Assembly: GCA_022821645.1 (NCBI GenBank) | Contig: JAJEDE010000013.1 | Span: 1 to 64,000, forward strand | Direction of reading: 5' to 3' | Source of the DNA: Chloroflexota bacterium | GTDB taxonomy: Bacteria > Chloroflexota > UBA11872 | Length of the DNA: 64,000 nucleotides | In this document: positions 18,633-27,761 of the stretch, in pieces | How positions within the stretch are numbered: position 1 is the first letter of the stretch | How the letters are laid out: each line of letters begins with the position of its first letter | Notes under the pieces: generated by a model | What the model was told of the DNA's origin: nothing | The model's database searches: none | Seen by the model: only the letters and a program-made list of their open reading frames with translations | Translations under genes and position numbers: made by a program

Positions 18633-18763
18633 ACATGAATCTCCAGGATCACTCGCTACAGGCAGTGTAGGCGCGTAATTCAGCCCCACGACCGACTGAC
18701 AGCCCCCCATCCGTGCGTAACAATCGACCCAGCTTTGTGTCGCTTCACCAGAAGAGGTCTCCC

Positions 18764-19519
18764 TTGCAGTTCCCCAATCCCGTTCGGCAAAAAATCCAGG
18801 CTGGCCAGCCTTCGTACGGTTCATTTCTGAACCTGGTCTCGCCCATCGCCGCGGAGGCGCTCGTCGTGGCCGGCTACGAGTGGCTGGCCGTGGACGTGGA
18901 GCACGCCCAGTGGGACATCGGCACGACCACCGAGGCCTTCCGCGCCATCGAGTCCCGCGGCGGCATTCCCATGGCCCGCGTGGAGTCGCACGACCCTGTC
19001 GTCCTGGCCCGCACGCTGGACGCCGGCGCCATGGGCGTGATCGTTCCGCACGTCAGCACGGTCGCGCAGGCCGAGGCCATCGCCGACGCCTGCCGCTATC
19101 CGCCCGTTGGCCACCGCTCCGCCGGCTCCGGCCGCGCCACCATCAACATGGCCGACCGCGACCGCATCAACGACGAGCTCCTGGTCTGCCCGCAGATCGA
19201 GGACATGGAGGGCGTCAACAACATCGAGGCCATCATGGCCGTGGACGGTATCGACGTGGCCTTCATCGGGCCGAACGACCTGGCCATCTCCATGGGCCTC
19301 AATACGTCGGGGGCGTTTGTGGACGCCGACCACGTCGCCGCCATTGACGCGATCCTGGCCGGGGCCAAGGCCAACGGCAAGCCCGCCGGAACGCCGATAT
19401 CGGACGTGGCGAAAGCCCGAGAACTGGTCCAGCAGGGCTTCACCCTGATCGACTTCGGCAACGATCTGCGCATGCTCACCACCGCCGCCAGCGACGCCCT
19501 GGCCGGCATGAAAGCCTGA
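18764..19519 (+). CDS. HpcH/HpaI-family aldolase
   Basis: 251 residues from the TTG at 18764, with AAGAGG six bases upstream. This matches the usual ~250-residue length, whereas the frame is open 51 nt further back. These class II metal-dependent aldolases cleave 2-keto-3-deoxy sugar acids or 4-hydroxy-2-oxo-heptanedioate to pyruvate and an aldehyde. Visible blocks: AVDVEHAQWD (acid/base His), GAMGVIVPHVSTVAQAEA, CPQIEDMEGVNNIEAI (metal-binding Glu) and VAFIGPNDLAISMG (metal-binding Asp). The malate dehydrogenase-like gene follows after 11 nt, suggesting one transcript. Confidence 0.9.
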   Translation: MQFPNPVRQKIQAGQPSYGSFLNLVSPIAAEALVVAGYEWLAVDVEHAQWDIGTTTEAFRAIESRGGIPMARVESHDPVVLARTLDAGAMGVIVPHVSTVAQAEAIADACRYPPVGHRSAGSGRATINMADRDRINDELLVCPQIEDMEGVNNIEAIMAVDGIDVAFIGPNDLAISMGLNTSGAFVDADHVAAIDAILAGAKANGKPAGTPISDVAKARELVQQGFTLIDFGNDLRMLTTAASDALAGMKA

Positions 19520-19530
19520 CGCCGACGGCT

Positions 19531-20550
19531 ATGAATTACGCTACCAACGACAAGGTCGCCGTGATGGGCGCCGCCGGCGCCGTCGGCTCCAACATCGTGC
19601 AATCGCTGCTGGCCACCGGCGCCGCCAATCGCATCGCCATGTTCGACCCCTTCGGACCGGGCCTGGAAGGCGCCGCGGCCGAGATTCACCACTGCGGCTT
19701 TCCCAACGCCGAGGTCACCTGGACCACCGACGCCGCCGAGGCCCTGGCCGACGCGGCCTACGTGCTCAGTTCCGGGGGCGCGCCGCGTCGCGAAGGCATG
19801 ACCCGAGAGGACCTGCTGCGCGGCAACGCCGAAATCGCCGCCCAACTGGGCCGCGACATTGCCGCCAACGCGCCGGACGCAAAACTGGTCGTGATCGTCT
19901 TCAACCCGGCCGACGTGACCGGGCTGGTCACCCTGGTGCATTCCGGCCTGCCCGCCTCACGCGTCAGCACCCTCGCGGGACTCGACAGCACCCGCCTGCA
20001 GACGCGCCTGGCCGAGCACTTTGGCGTGTCCCAATCCCGCGTCACCGGCTGCCGCACTTACGGCGGCCACGGCCAGGAGATGGCGCTGTTCAAGGGCGAA
20101 ACGCGCATTGACGGTGTCCTGCTGAACGACGTCATCGCGGGCGCCGCCGCGGTAAACGGCGTTGGCTTGGACGCCGACGGCTGGGCCGGCATCCGCCAGG
20201 ACGTGCTGGACGGCGGCTCGCGCATCATCAAGCTGCGCGGCCGTTCATCCTTCCAGTCGCCCGGCCACCAGACGGCCATGATGGTGCATGCCGCCGCCGG
20301 CGGTTCGACCTTCGAGTGGCCCTGCGGCGCCTACCTGACCGGCGAGCCCTATTCGCACGTGATGATGGCCATGCCCGCGGAGCTCGGGCCGGACGGCGTT
20401 AGCTGGTCCATGCCGCAGGGCGACGATGCCGAACTGGCCGAACTCGACGCCGCCTACGCTCACCTCCAGGCGCTGCGCGACGAGACCATCGAGATGGGGA
20501 TCATCCCGCCCGTCGACGAATGGGCCTCCGTCAACCCCAACCTGGCCTGA
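19531..20550 (+). CDS. Malate/lactate dehydrogenase family protein
   Basis: 339 residues. Members oxidise a 2-hydroxy acid with NAD(P). The Rossmann loop is VAVMGAAGAVGSNIVQSL. The substrate/active-site segments are GGAPRREGMTREDLLRGN (the Arg residues of the mobile loop), VFNPADVTG and the catalytic His region TYGGHGQEMALF. The Arg-Arg-x-Gly-Met loop favours malate over lactate, but specificity was not tested. Co-transcription with the upstream aldolase suggests a link between pyruvate-yielding sugar acid breakdown and central metabolism. It converges with the selenoprotein gene 6 nt downstream. Confidence 0.87.
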   Translation: MNYATNDKVAVMGAAGAVGSNIVQSLLATGAANRIAMFDPFGPGLEGAAAEIHHCGFPNAEVTWTTDAAEALADAAYVLSSGGAPRREGMTREDLLRGNAEIAAQLGRDIAANAPDAKLVVIVFNPADVTGLVTLVHSGLPASRVSTLAGLDSTRLQTRLAEHFGVSQSRVTGCRTYGGHGQEMALFKGETRIDGVLLNDVIAGAAAVNGVGLDADGWAGIRQDVLDGGSRIIKLRGRSSFQSPGHQTAMMVHAAAGGSTFEWPCGAYLTGEPYSHVMMAMPAELGPDGVSWSMPQGDDAELAELDAAYAHLQALRDETIEMGIIPPVDEWASVNPNLA

Positions 20551-20556
20551 CCTCGG

Positions 20557-21015
20557 CTAGCTGAGGATCCGAAGCACCTCTTCGGGCATCAGCCGCCCGA
20601 CGTTGGTGGCGCTGTACACGGCGTGCTCTACTCGGCGGTCCGCGTCCAGCACGAACGCGCTGGCCTGGTGCGACTGCCGGTCTTCGTTGCGGTAGGCGCC
20701 CAGTGCGTCCACCGAGTCCGGGTAAGCGAGGTCGCCCACCAGCGGCACGTCCACCTGCAGACGCTCGCGCGTCGTCGCGGCGTCCGCGGCCGAATCGACT
20801 GACAGCCCCACGACCTGCACGCCCAGCGCGGTAAAGGCGTCCAGCACGTAGCTATAGGCGACCAACTGTCGCCGGCAATGCGATCACCAGTGACCGCGGT
20901 AGAACAGCAGCACCGCCGGTCCGGCGTCCAGGTCGTCCGGTATGCGGGCCGGTCGGCCGTCGTCCCAGCGTCCCGTCAGTTCGGGGAATCGGTCGCCCAC
21001 GTTCAGTCGCGTCAT
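20557..21015 (-). CDS. Putative selenoprotein: peroxiredoxin-like thiol oxidoreductase with in-frame UGA (UxxC)
   Basis: 152 residues if the TGA at 20886-20884 is read as selenocysteine. The part before it (start ATG 21015, preceded by GGAGAGG; MTRLNVGDRFPEL, then AVLLFYRGHW) and the part after it (SHCRRQLVAYSYVLDAF to EEVLRILS) are in the same frame. Together they make one complete AhpC/TSA-like protein. The family's active site is normally FYRG-x-W-C-P-x-C-R-R-x-L. Here the first Cys codon is TGA and the second Cys is kept, giving W-U-S-H-C. A perfect hairpin begins 10 nt after the UGA (separate entry). Known family facts: Prx-like proteins with UxxC exist among bacterial selenoproteins. 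Inference: the gene is intact and recoded. Alternatives are a nonsense mutation or a sequencing error in a Cys codon. No sel genes or tRNA-Sec lie in the window. Confidence 0.8.
20857..20873 (-). promoter_or_regulatory. Putative bacterial SECIS hairpin
   Basis: On the minus strand, GGCGAC-AGTTG-GTCGCC forms a perfect 6-bp stem with a 5-nt loop whose second base is G. The stem begins 10 nt, and the loop 16 nt, after the UGA. Bacterial SECIS elements lie just inside the coding region 3' of the UGA, with a short stem and a G at the start of the loop recognised by SelB. The placement fits, but folding was judged by eye. Confidence 0.7.
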
Positions 21016-21162
21016 GCCGGTCATCCTCTCCAGCGCGGCACCCGCAGCGTGGCGGCTCAGGAATCGCCGGTCAACTCTCGTCCGCCCGAGACGCTCCTCT
21101 TCCCGTCGCCGCTCCGGTCTGCCAGAATCGGACAACCCGTGAAGCCTCTGTGAGTGAACCCC

Positions 21163-21504
21163 ATGACAACTGACCAGCCCGCCATCACCGCCTACCTCAA
21201 GCCCGTCTGCGGCTGGAGCGCCGGCGTCCGCGCCGTGTTTGACAAGTACAGCCTCGACTACGAGGACAAGGACATCATCAACGACGCGACCAACTACTAC
21301 GAGATGGTCGCCCGGAGCGGCCAGCCGCTCTCACCGTGCGTGGTCGTGGACGGCCGCATGCTGGCCGACGTCAGCGGCGAGGAAGTCGAAGCCTGGCTGG
21401 CCGACAAGGGCTACATCCAGCAAAACAACCTCCCCACCCCCGTCCCCATCGACCAGGCCTGCGCCGACGAACTCCACGCGGCGAGCGTCACCTTCGAGGA
21501 GTAG
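21163..21504 (+). CDS. Glutaredoxin-like protein
   Basis: 113 residues from the ATG at 21163; a GTG at 21154 is an alternative. The N-terminal part has a glutaredoxin fold: ITAYLKPVCGWSAGVRAVFD, then the strand YEDKDIINDATNYYEMVARS and the cis-Pro region GQPLSPCVVVDG. The redox motif reads C-G-W-S, a monothiol form. The C-terminal ~30 residues (VPIDQACADELHAASVTFEE) extend beyond the usual domain. It is divergent from the UGA-containing peroxiredoxin-like gene with ~150 nt between starts, so the two may share control in redox defence. Confidence 0.82.
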   Translation: MTTDQPAITAYLKPVCGWSAGVRAVFDKYSLDYEDKDIINDATNYYEMVARSGQPLSPCVVVDGRMLADVSGEEVEAWLADKGYIQQNNLPTPVPIDQACADELHAASVTFEE

Positions 21505-21602
21505 AACCAACGCCGGCACCGCGCAGCCGTCGGAAGCCGGATCAGGCTGATTTCTATAATTCGGGCCAGGCATTCGCCGACTAGCGGCGAGGAGGCAGTG
21601 CT

Positions 21603-22769
21603 GTGAGCAGGCTGCTGATTACCTTGCAGCCGTCTGTGTTGCGGTGGGCGCGCGAGCGGGCAAGGCTGGACGTAGATGTGCTCGCCCGGAAGGTTGGCGT
21701 ACGGCCCGAACGCGTGGCTGAATGGGAAGCCTCGGGCACGATCACGGTCGCGCAAGCCGACAAGGTCGCGCATCACACCCACACCCCGGTGGGTTTTCTG
21801 TACCTGGACGAGCCACCCGAAGATCGTCTGCCAATCTCCGACTTTCGGACCCGCAACGGCGACGCACCTGAGCGACCGAGTCCTGACCTCCTAGAGACGG
21901 TCTACCTCATGCAGCGCCGTCAGGCTTGGATGCACGACGATCTCGTTGAGGAAAAGAGCGACCCGCTGGACTTTGTGGGAGCCTTTAGTCTGGACTCTCG
22001 GCCTGAGCGTGTAGCTTCGGCGATGCGTGATGCACTGCGGTTGAGCGACGGATGGGCGGTGGCCGAGGGCACTTGGTCAGATGCCTTGAGACGGCTTCGG
22101 GATCGAATCGAAGATGCTGGCGTACTTGTCGTGTTCAATGGAATTGTTGGGAACAATACGCGGCGCAAGCTCGACCCAAACGAGTTTCAGGGCTTTGCCC
22201 TTGTCGACGAATATGCCCCTCTGGTGTTTGTTAACAGCGCTGATTTCAAGGCCGCGCAGATATTCACCCTGGCCCACGAATTGGCGCATATATTTATTGG
22301 AGTTGATGGAGTCTCCCGGTTCGAGGCACTGCAGCCTCCATCGGACGAGACTGAGAACTTCTGCAATAGCGCCGCTGCCGAGTTTCTGGTACCGGCCGCA
22401 GAGCTAAGTGAATTCTGGAATGGCGCGAGACGAGCGCGAGATCCATACCAATCTATTGCGCGTCACTTCAAAGTAAGTTCACTCGTCGCCGCTCGTCGTG
22501 CCCTCGATTCTGAATTGATCAGCCGCGGGATGTTCTTCGAATTCTATTCAAACTATAGAGATGATGAACTCCGCAGTATTCGGCGTGGCGAGTCTGGCGG
22601 TGGAAACTTCTGGAGCACTCAGCGATGGCGTATTGGTCCGCGATTCGGCACGGCCGTTGCTCGCGCCGTCAAGGAGGGCCGGCTGCCCTATCGTGAGGCA
22701 TATGGCCTTACGGGCATTCGTGGCGAGACCTTTGAGCGCATGCCTGAGAAGATGGGCCTGCCGATTTAG
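21603..22769 (+). CDS. XRE-HTH plus ImmA/IrrE-type metallopeptidase (antitoxin of a DUF4411 pair)
   Basis: 388 residues from a GTG preceded by GGCGAGGAGG. The N-terminus (~10-65) is an XRE-like helix-turn-helix (ARLDVDVLARKVGVRPERVA). The ImmA/IrrE domain holds the zinc motif HELAHIF at ~228, and a further Glu in NSAAAEFLVP. COG2856 proteins act as proteolytic regulators or as antitoxins. The stop overlaps the start of the DUF4411 gene by 1 nt, a recurrent toxin-antitoxin arrangement. The second half of the gene is visibly more AT-rich than its neighbours, suggesting transfer. The in-frame C-terminal tail carries basic residues only, with no further domain. Confidence 0.88.
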   Translation: MSRLLITLQPSVLRWARERARLDVDVLARKVGVRPERVAEWEASGTITVAQADKVAHHTHTPVGFLYLDEPPEDRLPISDFRTRNGDAPERPSPDLLETVYLMQRRQAWMHDDLVEEKSDPLDFVGAFSLDSRPERVASAMRDALRLSDGWAVAEGTWSDALRRLRDRIEDAGVLVVFNGIVGNNTRRKLDPNEFQGFALVDEYAPLVFVNSADFKAAQIFTLAHELAHIFIGVDGVSRFEALQPPSDETENFCNSAAAEFLVPAAELSEFWNGARRARDPYQSIARHFKVSSLVAARRALDSELISRGMFFEFYSNYRDDELRSIRRGESGGGNFWSTQRWRIGPRFGTAVARAVKEGRLPYREAYGLTGIRGETFERMPEKMGLPI

Positions 22770-23290
22770 TGATCGCGAGTTCATCGGCGCGCGAGCCGAG
22801 AACCTATGTTCTCGATACCAACGTGTTCGTGACAGCCTTTCGCCAGTACTATGCGCCGGACCTTTGTCCCGGGTTCTGGGAGAGTCTTACGTATTATGCT
22901 CACCAGGGAAGAATTGCGAGTATCGATAGAGTTCGTGCGGAACTTCTGTATCCTGCTGGCTTAGTCGAGTGGGCTGATCGGGTCGCCGGCGTGATGTTCG
23001 TTTCTACTGCTGAACGAGACGTTGTACAGACTTTCTCGGAGATGCACCAGTGGGTCCGGCAGAGACGACAATACTCTCAGGCCGCTGAGGATGAGTTTTC
23101 TCGAGTAGCCGACGGATGGATTGCAGCCTACGGAAAAGTGCATAACGCGATCGTAGTTACTCATGAAGCGCTTAGGCCGGAGTCAAAGAACAGAATTCCC
23201 CTACCGAATGTCTGTACGCAATTCGGAGTCCAGTACCAGGACATTTACACCGTGTTGCGTGAGCTTGATATCAGGTTCGACTGGCGTTGA
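22769..23290 (+). CDS. DUF4411 PIN-like toxin
   Basis: 173 residues from a GTG overlapping the upstream stop (TAGTG). The PIN-type start TYVLDTNVFVTAFRQYY carries the first catalytic Asp. A later acidic cluster (ADGWIAAYGKVHNAIVVTHE) and the Asn/Gln-rich end (PLPNVCTQFGVQYQDIYTVL) are typical of DUF4411. PIN toxins are metal-dependent RNases, so this is the predicted effector of the pair. Base composition is AT-richer than the flanks. Confidence 0.85.
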   Translation: MIASSSAREPRTYVLDTNVFVTAFRQYYAPDLCPGFWESLTYYAHQGRIASIDRVRAELLYPAGLVEWADRVAGVMFVSTAERDVVQTFSEMHQWVRQRRQYSQAAEDEFSRVADGWIAAYGKVHNAIVVTHEALRPESKNRIPLPNVCTQFGVQYQDIYTVLRELDIRFDWR

Positions 23291-23391
23291 CAGCTTGGAT
23301 CGAACACGAATGTCGCGCAAAGTGAGTGTGGCACTGGCTAGTTCCGCGAAGATGCGTTGAAGACGACGATCCTGAGCGGGACGAGTCCGGC

Positions 23392-25914
23392 CTAGCCGCG
23401 TAACTCCGCCCCCAACCGATGCTGCAACGCCCGCACTACCCGGTTGTGCGCCCGATCCGCCTGCTTATCCGTCAGTGTCCGGTCCGGTGCGGCGTAGCTG
23501 AGGGCGTAGGCGAGGCTGCGTTTGCCGGGGGGGATCTGTTCGCCGCGGTACTCGTCGAAGAGGCGGGCCGACTGAAGCAGTGGGCGGCCGGCGCGCAGAA
23601 TGGCGTCGTTTACCTCGGTCTGGGTCACCTCGGCGTCCACCACGATCGCCAGGTCGCGCAGGGCTGAGGGGTACTCTGACCAGGCGCTGAAGCTCGGCGG
23701 GCCGGCGGAGGCCGCCCGCACGGCAGGCATGTCCACCAGCAGCGCCCAGGCCCGTTCGTCCAGGTCAAAGGCCGCGGCCACCTCTGAATTCACCTGGCCG
23801 TAGGCGGCCAGCAGAGAGCCCCGGTAAGTGACGGCGGCCGCAGCGCCGACGGCAAACGTCGGGTGCTGAAGGTCGTCGTGGCTCGTCGCGTCGGCTGGCA
23901 CGCCTGAGCGAGACAGCAGTTCGTCCACCACCCCGCGCACGAACGGCAATTCGACTGTTCCGGTTTCGTTCCAGCGGTCCGCGCTGACCCGCTCGCCGAT
24001 CACGGCGGTCAGGAAGTTCGGTTCCTCCGGCAGGTCGCCGTCGCGCGCCAGGAACGAGGGCTGGAAGTCGAAGAGCAGCAGGTCGCGATCGGCGTGCCGG
24101 CGGTTTGCGCGCAGGGTTTCCAGCATGGTGCCCAGACCGGTCAGCCGCAGGGCGTTTTCTTCCATCGAGAGCGGGTTACGCAGCCGCAGCGGCTCGCGGT
24201 CCAGCGGCAGCAGCCGGTCGGTCAGGGAGCGTCCGGCATCGTTCATCGACGACTCCCGCACCGCCGCCCACGTGTCCGTGTCGCCCAGCGGCGTCGCCGG
24301 CGAAGCGTCCAACAGGTCCGGCGGCAGCAGCCGTGCCATGCGCGCTTCGCTGGTCAGCGCGTAGGTCACACACTCGGCAAAGCCCAGACCCGCCATGATG
24401 TCGCGCGCCTCGTCGTCGCGTTCGTCGATCTCTCCCGGCGCCAGGTCCATCACCTGCCCGGTGGGCAGCGTGTCGGGGATGCGCTCGTAGCCGACCAGGC
24501 GGGCCACTTCCTCAACCACGTCCGCCGGCGCGGTTACGTCTCGTCGCCAGAACGGGGGCGTGACGGTCAGATCGTCGCCGTTCTCCTCCAGGCCAAACTC
24601 CAGCGCGCTCAGCGCCTGCCGGACCTCGCTTCGGTCATAAGCCACCCCCATCAGCCGTTCGATCCGATCGAACGCCAGCGAAACCGGCGCCGGATCCGAT
24701 GGCTCGGGGTAGGCGTCGGCCGTCAGGAACTCGCCCCGGCCGGCGCCGATCTCCTCGATCAGCTGCACGCAGCGCCGCAGCGCCAGCACCGTCAGTTCGG
24801 GTGGCAGGCCTTTCTCGAAACGTCGCGACGCCTCGCTCCGCAGGTTCAGCCGATGCGCCGTGCGGCGAATGCTGACCGGATCGAAGGTGGCTGATTCCAG
24901 CAACACGGTCGACGTCGTGTCGGTGACCTCGGTATCCAGCCCGCCCATCACCCCGGCCAGCGCCGCCGGCCCCTCGGCGTCCACGATGCACAGCGTCTCC
25001 GGCGTCAGTTCGCGGTCCTGGCCGTCCAGGGTCACCAGGCGCTCGCCCGGCCTCGGCGTGCGAACCCCGATGAAGCCGCCGCGTACCGTGTCCCAGTCGA
25101 AGGCATGTAGCGGCTGCCCCAGTTCCAGCATCACGTAGTTGGTCGCGTCCACGATCGTGCTGATCGGACGCACCCCCGCCTGTTCCAGCCGGTCCCGTAT
25201 CCAGGCCGGCGACTCGCCGACCTTCACGTCATGGACGAGGGCGGCCGAATACCGCGCGCAGAGCGCTGGGTCGTCGATCGCGAGCTCAACGGGCTGGCTC
25301 GACCCGTCATCGCTCGAGCGCGCGTCGGGAATCGGCGAGCGAACCTCGGTCCCGTACAAGGCTGCCGCCTCGCGCGCAATGCCCAGCACCGACAGCGCGT
25401 CCGGGCGGTTCGCCTTCAGTTCGAACTCCAGCACCTCGCCGCCCAGCGCCTCCGCCAGCGGCCGGCCCAGCGGCGCGTCGGGGTCCAGGACCAGGATCCC
25501 CTCGTGGTCGTCGCTGATGCCCAGTTCCTTCGTGGAGCACAACATGCCGCGCGAAACCACGCCCCGAATGCGCGTTGGCTTCAGTTCCTTCAGCACAGGC
25601 TCGTCGGCGTAGGGATCCCAGAGCCGTGCGCCTGCGGGCGCGAAGGCAATCCGGTCGCCCGCCTCGAAGTTCCAGGCGCCGCAGACCACCTGGATTTCCT
25701 CGCTGCCCGTGTTCACGGTCGGCAGATTCAGTCGGTCGGCGTTGGGATGTGGGTCGATACGTACGACTTCGCCAACCACAATGCGGTCCCAGTTTTCACC
25801 GGCGCGGTGGATCGCCCCGACTTCAAAACCCGCATTGGTCAGCCGCGTGGCCACGTCGTCGACGGACGCCTCGATCCCCGTCAGTTCGCCCAGCCACTCG
25901 AAGGGAACGCGCAT
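23392..25914 (-). CDS. pheT: Phenylalanine-tRNA ligase beta subunit
   Basis: 840 residues, normal for PheT. The (alpha beta)2 enzyme charges tRNA-Phe; the beta chain edits mischarged tyrosine and binds tRNA. Domains in order: OB-fold tRNA-binding domain (~40-150; IDPHPNADRLNL and VVCGAWNFEAGDRIAF), B3/B4 editing domain (~210-370; GQPLHAFDWDTVRGG, ATFDPVSIRRTAHRLNLRSE), B5 (~410-475), a catalytic-like module, and a C-terminal ferredoxin-like anticodon-binding domain (ALRDLAIVVDAEVTQTEVND to the end). It starts 3 nt after the pheS stop, in the rpmI-rplT-pheST operon. Confidence 0.97.
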   Translation of the reverse strand: MRVPFEWLGELTGIEASVDDVATRLTNAGFEVGAIHRAGENWDRIVVGEVVRIDPHPNADRLNLPTVNTGSEEIQVVCGAWNFEAGDRIAFAPAGARLWDPYADEPVLKELKPTRIRGVVSRGMLCSTKELGISDDHEGILVLDPDAPLGRPLAEALGGEVLEFELKANRPDALSVLGIAREAAALYGTEVRSPIPDARSSDDGSSQPVELAIDDPALCARYSAALVHDVKVGESPAWIRDRLEQAGVRPISTIVDATNYVMLELGQPLHAFDWDTVRGGFIGVRTPRPGERLVTLDGQDRELTPETLCIVDAEGPAALAGVMGGLDTEVTDTTSTVLLESATFDPVSIRRTAHRLNLRSEASRRFEKGLPPELTVLALRRCVQLIEEIGAGRGEFLTADAYPEPSDPAPVSLAFDRIERLMGVAYDRSEVRQALSALEFGLEENGDDLTVTPPFWRRDVTAPADVVEEVARLVGYERIPDTLPTGQVMDLAPGEIDERDDEARDIMAGLGFAECVTYALTSEARMARLLPPDLLDASPATPLGDTDTWAAVRESSMNDAGRSLTDRLLPLDREPLRLRNPLSMEENALRLTGLGTMLETLRANRRHADRDLLLFDFQPSFLARDGDLPEEPNFLTAVIGERVSADRWNETGTVELPFVRGVVDELLSRSGVPADATSHDDLQHPTFAVGAAAAVTYRGSLLAAYGQVNSEVAAAFDLDERAWALLVDMPAVRAASAGPPSFSAWSEYPSALRDLAIVVDAEVTQTEVNDAILRAGRPLLQSARLFDEYRGEQIPPGKRSLAYALSYAAPDRTLTDKQADRAHNRVVRALQHRLGAELRG

Positions 25915-25917
25915 GGC

Positions 25918-26940
25918 TCAGCGCAACTGCCGAAGGAACCGCAGGTCGTTGCGGTAGAAGGACCGGATGTCGGTCACGCCGTACTTGAGCATGGCAATCC
26001 GCTCCACCCCCATGCCGAAGGCGAAGCCCTGGTACACGTCCGGGTCGTAGCCCACGGCGGCCAGCACCTTCGGATGCACCATCCCGGAACCCAGGATCTC
26101 GATCCAGCCGGTCCCGCCGCACACCGGGCAGCCGTCGCCGTTGCAGGCGTGGCAAGACATCTCGGCCTCGGCGCTGGGCTCCGTGAACGGGAAGTAGCTG
26201 GCGCGAATCCGCAGCTCGCGGTCAGGGCCGAACATGGCCCGCACGAAATAGGTCAGCGTCCCGCGCAGGTCGGCCATCGTGATGTGCTTGTCGATGGCCA
26301 GGCCCTCCACCTGCATGAACTCGGCCTCGTGCGAGGCGTCGCGGTCCTCGTAGCGGTAGACCTTGCCGGGCACGATCACCCGCACCGGCGGCTGGATTTG
26401 TTCCATTACTCGCGCTTGCACCGGTGAGGTATGGGTTCGCAGCAGCAACTCGCCCGGCTGGGCCTTGTCGTCGATGTGGAACGTGTCCCACATGTCCCGT
26501 GCCGGGTGGTCGGCCGGGATGTTTAGCAGTTCGAAGTTGTAGCGGTCCCACTCCACCTCGGGGCCGCTGACGGCCCGGAAGCCCAGCGGCGCCAGCACGC
26601 GGCGGATCTCCCGCAGAGTTCGCGTCAGCGGGTGCAGGCTGCCCAGGCGCACCGGGTAGCCGGGCATGGTCACGTCCAGTTGTGCGCCGTCAGCGCCGCG
26701 GCGGAGCTCCGCCTGACGGGCTTCGAATGCCGCTTCCAGTTCCCGTCGCGCCGCGTTGGCCGCCTGGCCGGCTTCGCGCCGCTCCTCGCGCGGCAGGCTG
26801 CCGACCGAACGCAGCAACCCGGTCAGTTCGCTGCGACGCCCCAGGTGCGTCACACGCCACTGCTCCAGCGCCGCGTCGTCCGCGGCGGCTGCAAGCTCGG
26901 CGCGTGCGGAGGTCAGCAGGGCGTCAAGTCGCTCTTGCAC
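25918..26940 (-). CDS. pheS: Phenylalanine-tRNA ligase alpha subunit
   Basis: 340 residues from the GTG at 26940, just clear of the stop of the upstream gene; the longer open frame overlaps that gene and lacks similarity. PheS carries the class II aminoacylation site. Seen: N-terminal coiled coil (~1-85), motif 1/2 region (FEPSAEAEMSC-like TEPSAEAEMSCHACNG, MQVEGLAIDKHITMADLRGT), EILGSGMVHPKVL, and motif 3 FGMGVERIAMLKYGVTDIR. An extra Cys cluster (CHACNGDGCPVCGGTG) lies between motifs 2 and 3, as in many bacterial PheS proteins. Confidence 0.97.
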   Translation of the reverse strand: MQERLDALLTSARAELAAAADDAALEQWRVTHLGRRSELTGLLRSVGSLPREERREAGQAANAARRELEAAFEARQAELRRGADGAQLDVTMPGYPVRLGSLHPLTRTLREIRRVLAPLGFRAVSGPEVEWDRYNFELLNIPADHPARDMWDTFHIDDKAQPGELLLRTHTSPVQARVMEQIQPPVRVIVPGKVYRYEDRDASHEAEFMQVEGLAIDKHITMADLRGTLTYFVRAMFGPDRELRIRASYFPFTEPSAEAEMSCHACNGDGCPVCGGTGWIEILGSGMVHPKVLAAVGYDPDVYQGFAFGMGVERIAMLKYGVTDIRSFYRNDLRFLRQLR

Positions 26941-26947
26941 CGTCGGG

Positions 26948-27727
26948 TCAACTCTGGGGGAGTGCCGCGCGCTGTCGCGCGGCCTCGAACAGGATAACGG
27001 CGGCCGCGGCCCCTGCATTCAGCGACTCGACGCCACGGAGCATCGGTATGCCCACGGCTTCCCGACAGGCGGCTCGCCAGGCGTCGGACACGCCGCGCGT
27101 CTCCGCGCCCACCACCAGTCCGCAAGGGCCGGTCCAGTCAATGCCGTGATAGCCGCGCGCGGCATCGGCCGCCGCGGTGTAGAAGACAATGTCCTCCGCC
27201 AGCGGCTTCAGGTCCGCGGGGGTGGCCGCGTCTCGAATTGGCACCCGGAAGTGCGCGCCCACCCCGGCGCGCAGGGCCTTGGGTCCGAAGGGGTCGGCGC
27301 TCCCCCGCGTGCGAACGATCAGCGTCGCTCCGGCGGCCGCGCCCGATCTGACCAGCGTCCCGACGTTCCCCGGGTCCTGCACGCCGTCGATCACCAGGAC
27401 CAGCGGCGTGCCGTCGATTTCAGCCACCTGCGGTCGGCGGCCGACGGCCACGATGGCTTGGCGCGAGGCGCTGTCCGCAGCCGCCGCCAGCACGTGCGGC
27501 GCGGCCGTGAGTACCCGCGCCCCGGCCGCCGCCGCCGCGTCTGCTGCCAGCTTGATGTCGGGTTTGGGATAGTCCGCAACCAGGACGGTCTGGAGAACGC
27601 CGGCTTGGGCGGCTTCCATCACCAGCCGCGGACCCTCCAGCAGGATCAGCCCGTCGCGCTGGCGAACCGACGCTCGATGCAAGCGGCGCGCCAGCGCCAC
27701 CTGCGGATTCCGAACGCTGGTAATCAT
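26948..27727 (-). CDS. TrmH/SpoU-family RNA 2'-O-methyltransferase (RlmB-like)
   Basis: 259 residues. The N-terminal substrate-binding part begins MITSVRNPQVALARRLHRA. The SPOUT domain shows all three motifs: VLVIDGVQDPGNVGTLVRSG, GLVVGAETRGVS and GIPMLRGVESLNAGAAAAVI, where the knot binds SAM. Members methylate 23S rRNA or tRNA ribose. It sits inside the rpmI-rplT-pheS-pheT operon, a common position for this family in several bacterial groups. Confidence 0.93.
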   Translation of the reverse strand: MITSVRNPQVALARRLHRASVRQRDGLILLEGPRLVMEAAQAGVLQTVLVADYPKPDIKLAADAAAAAGARVLTAAPHVLAAAADSASRQAIVAVGRRPQVAEIDGTPLVLVIDGVQDPGNVGTLVRSGAAAGATLIVRTRGSADPFGPKALRAGVGAHFRVPIRDAATPADLKPLAEDIVFYTAAADAARGYHGIDWTGPCGLVVGAETRGVSDAWRAACREAVGIPMLRGVESLNAGAAAAVILFEAARQRAALPQS

Positions 27728-27761
27728 TGCGGGAGCGGCCCCGCGCCGGGACTACGCCGCC

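Noticed and set aside
20557..21135. Reading the UGA-containing gene as two separate genes or as a simple pseudogene
   Set aside because: Both halves are in one frame, undegraded, and the stop replaces exactly the redox Cys with a hairpin after it; recoding explains more. The pseudogene view stays as the null hypothesis.
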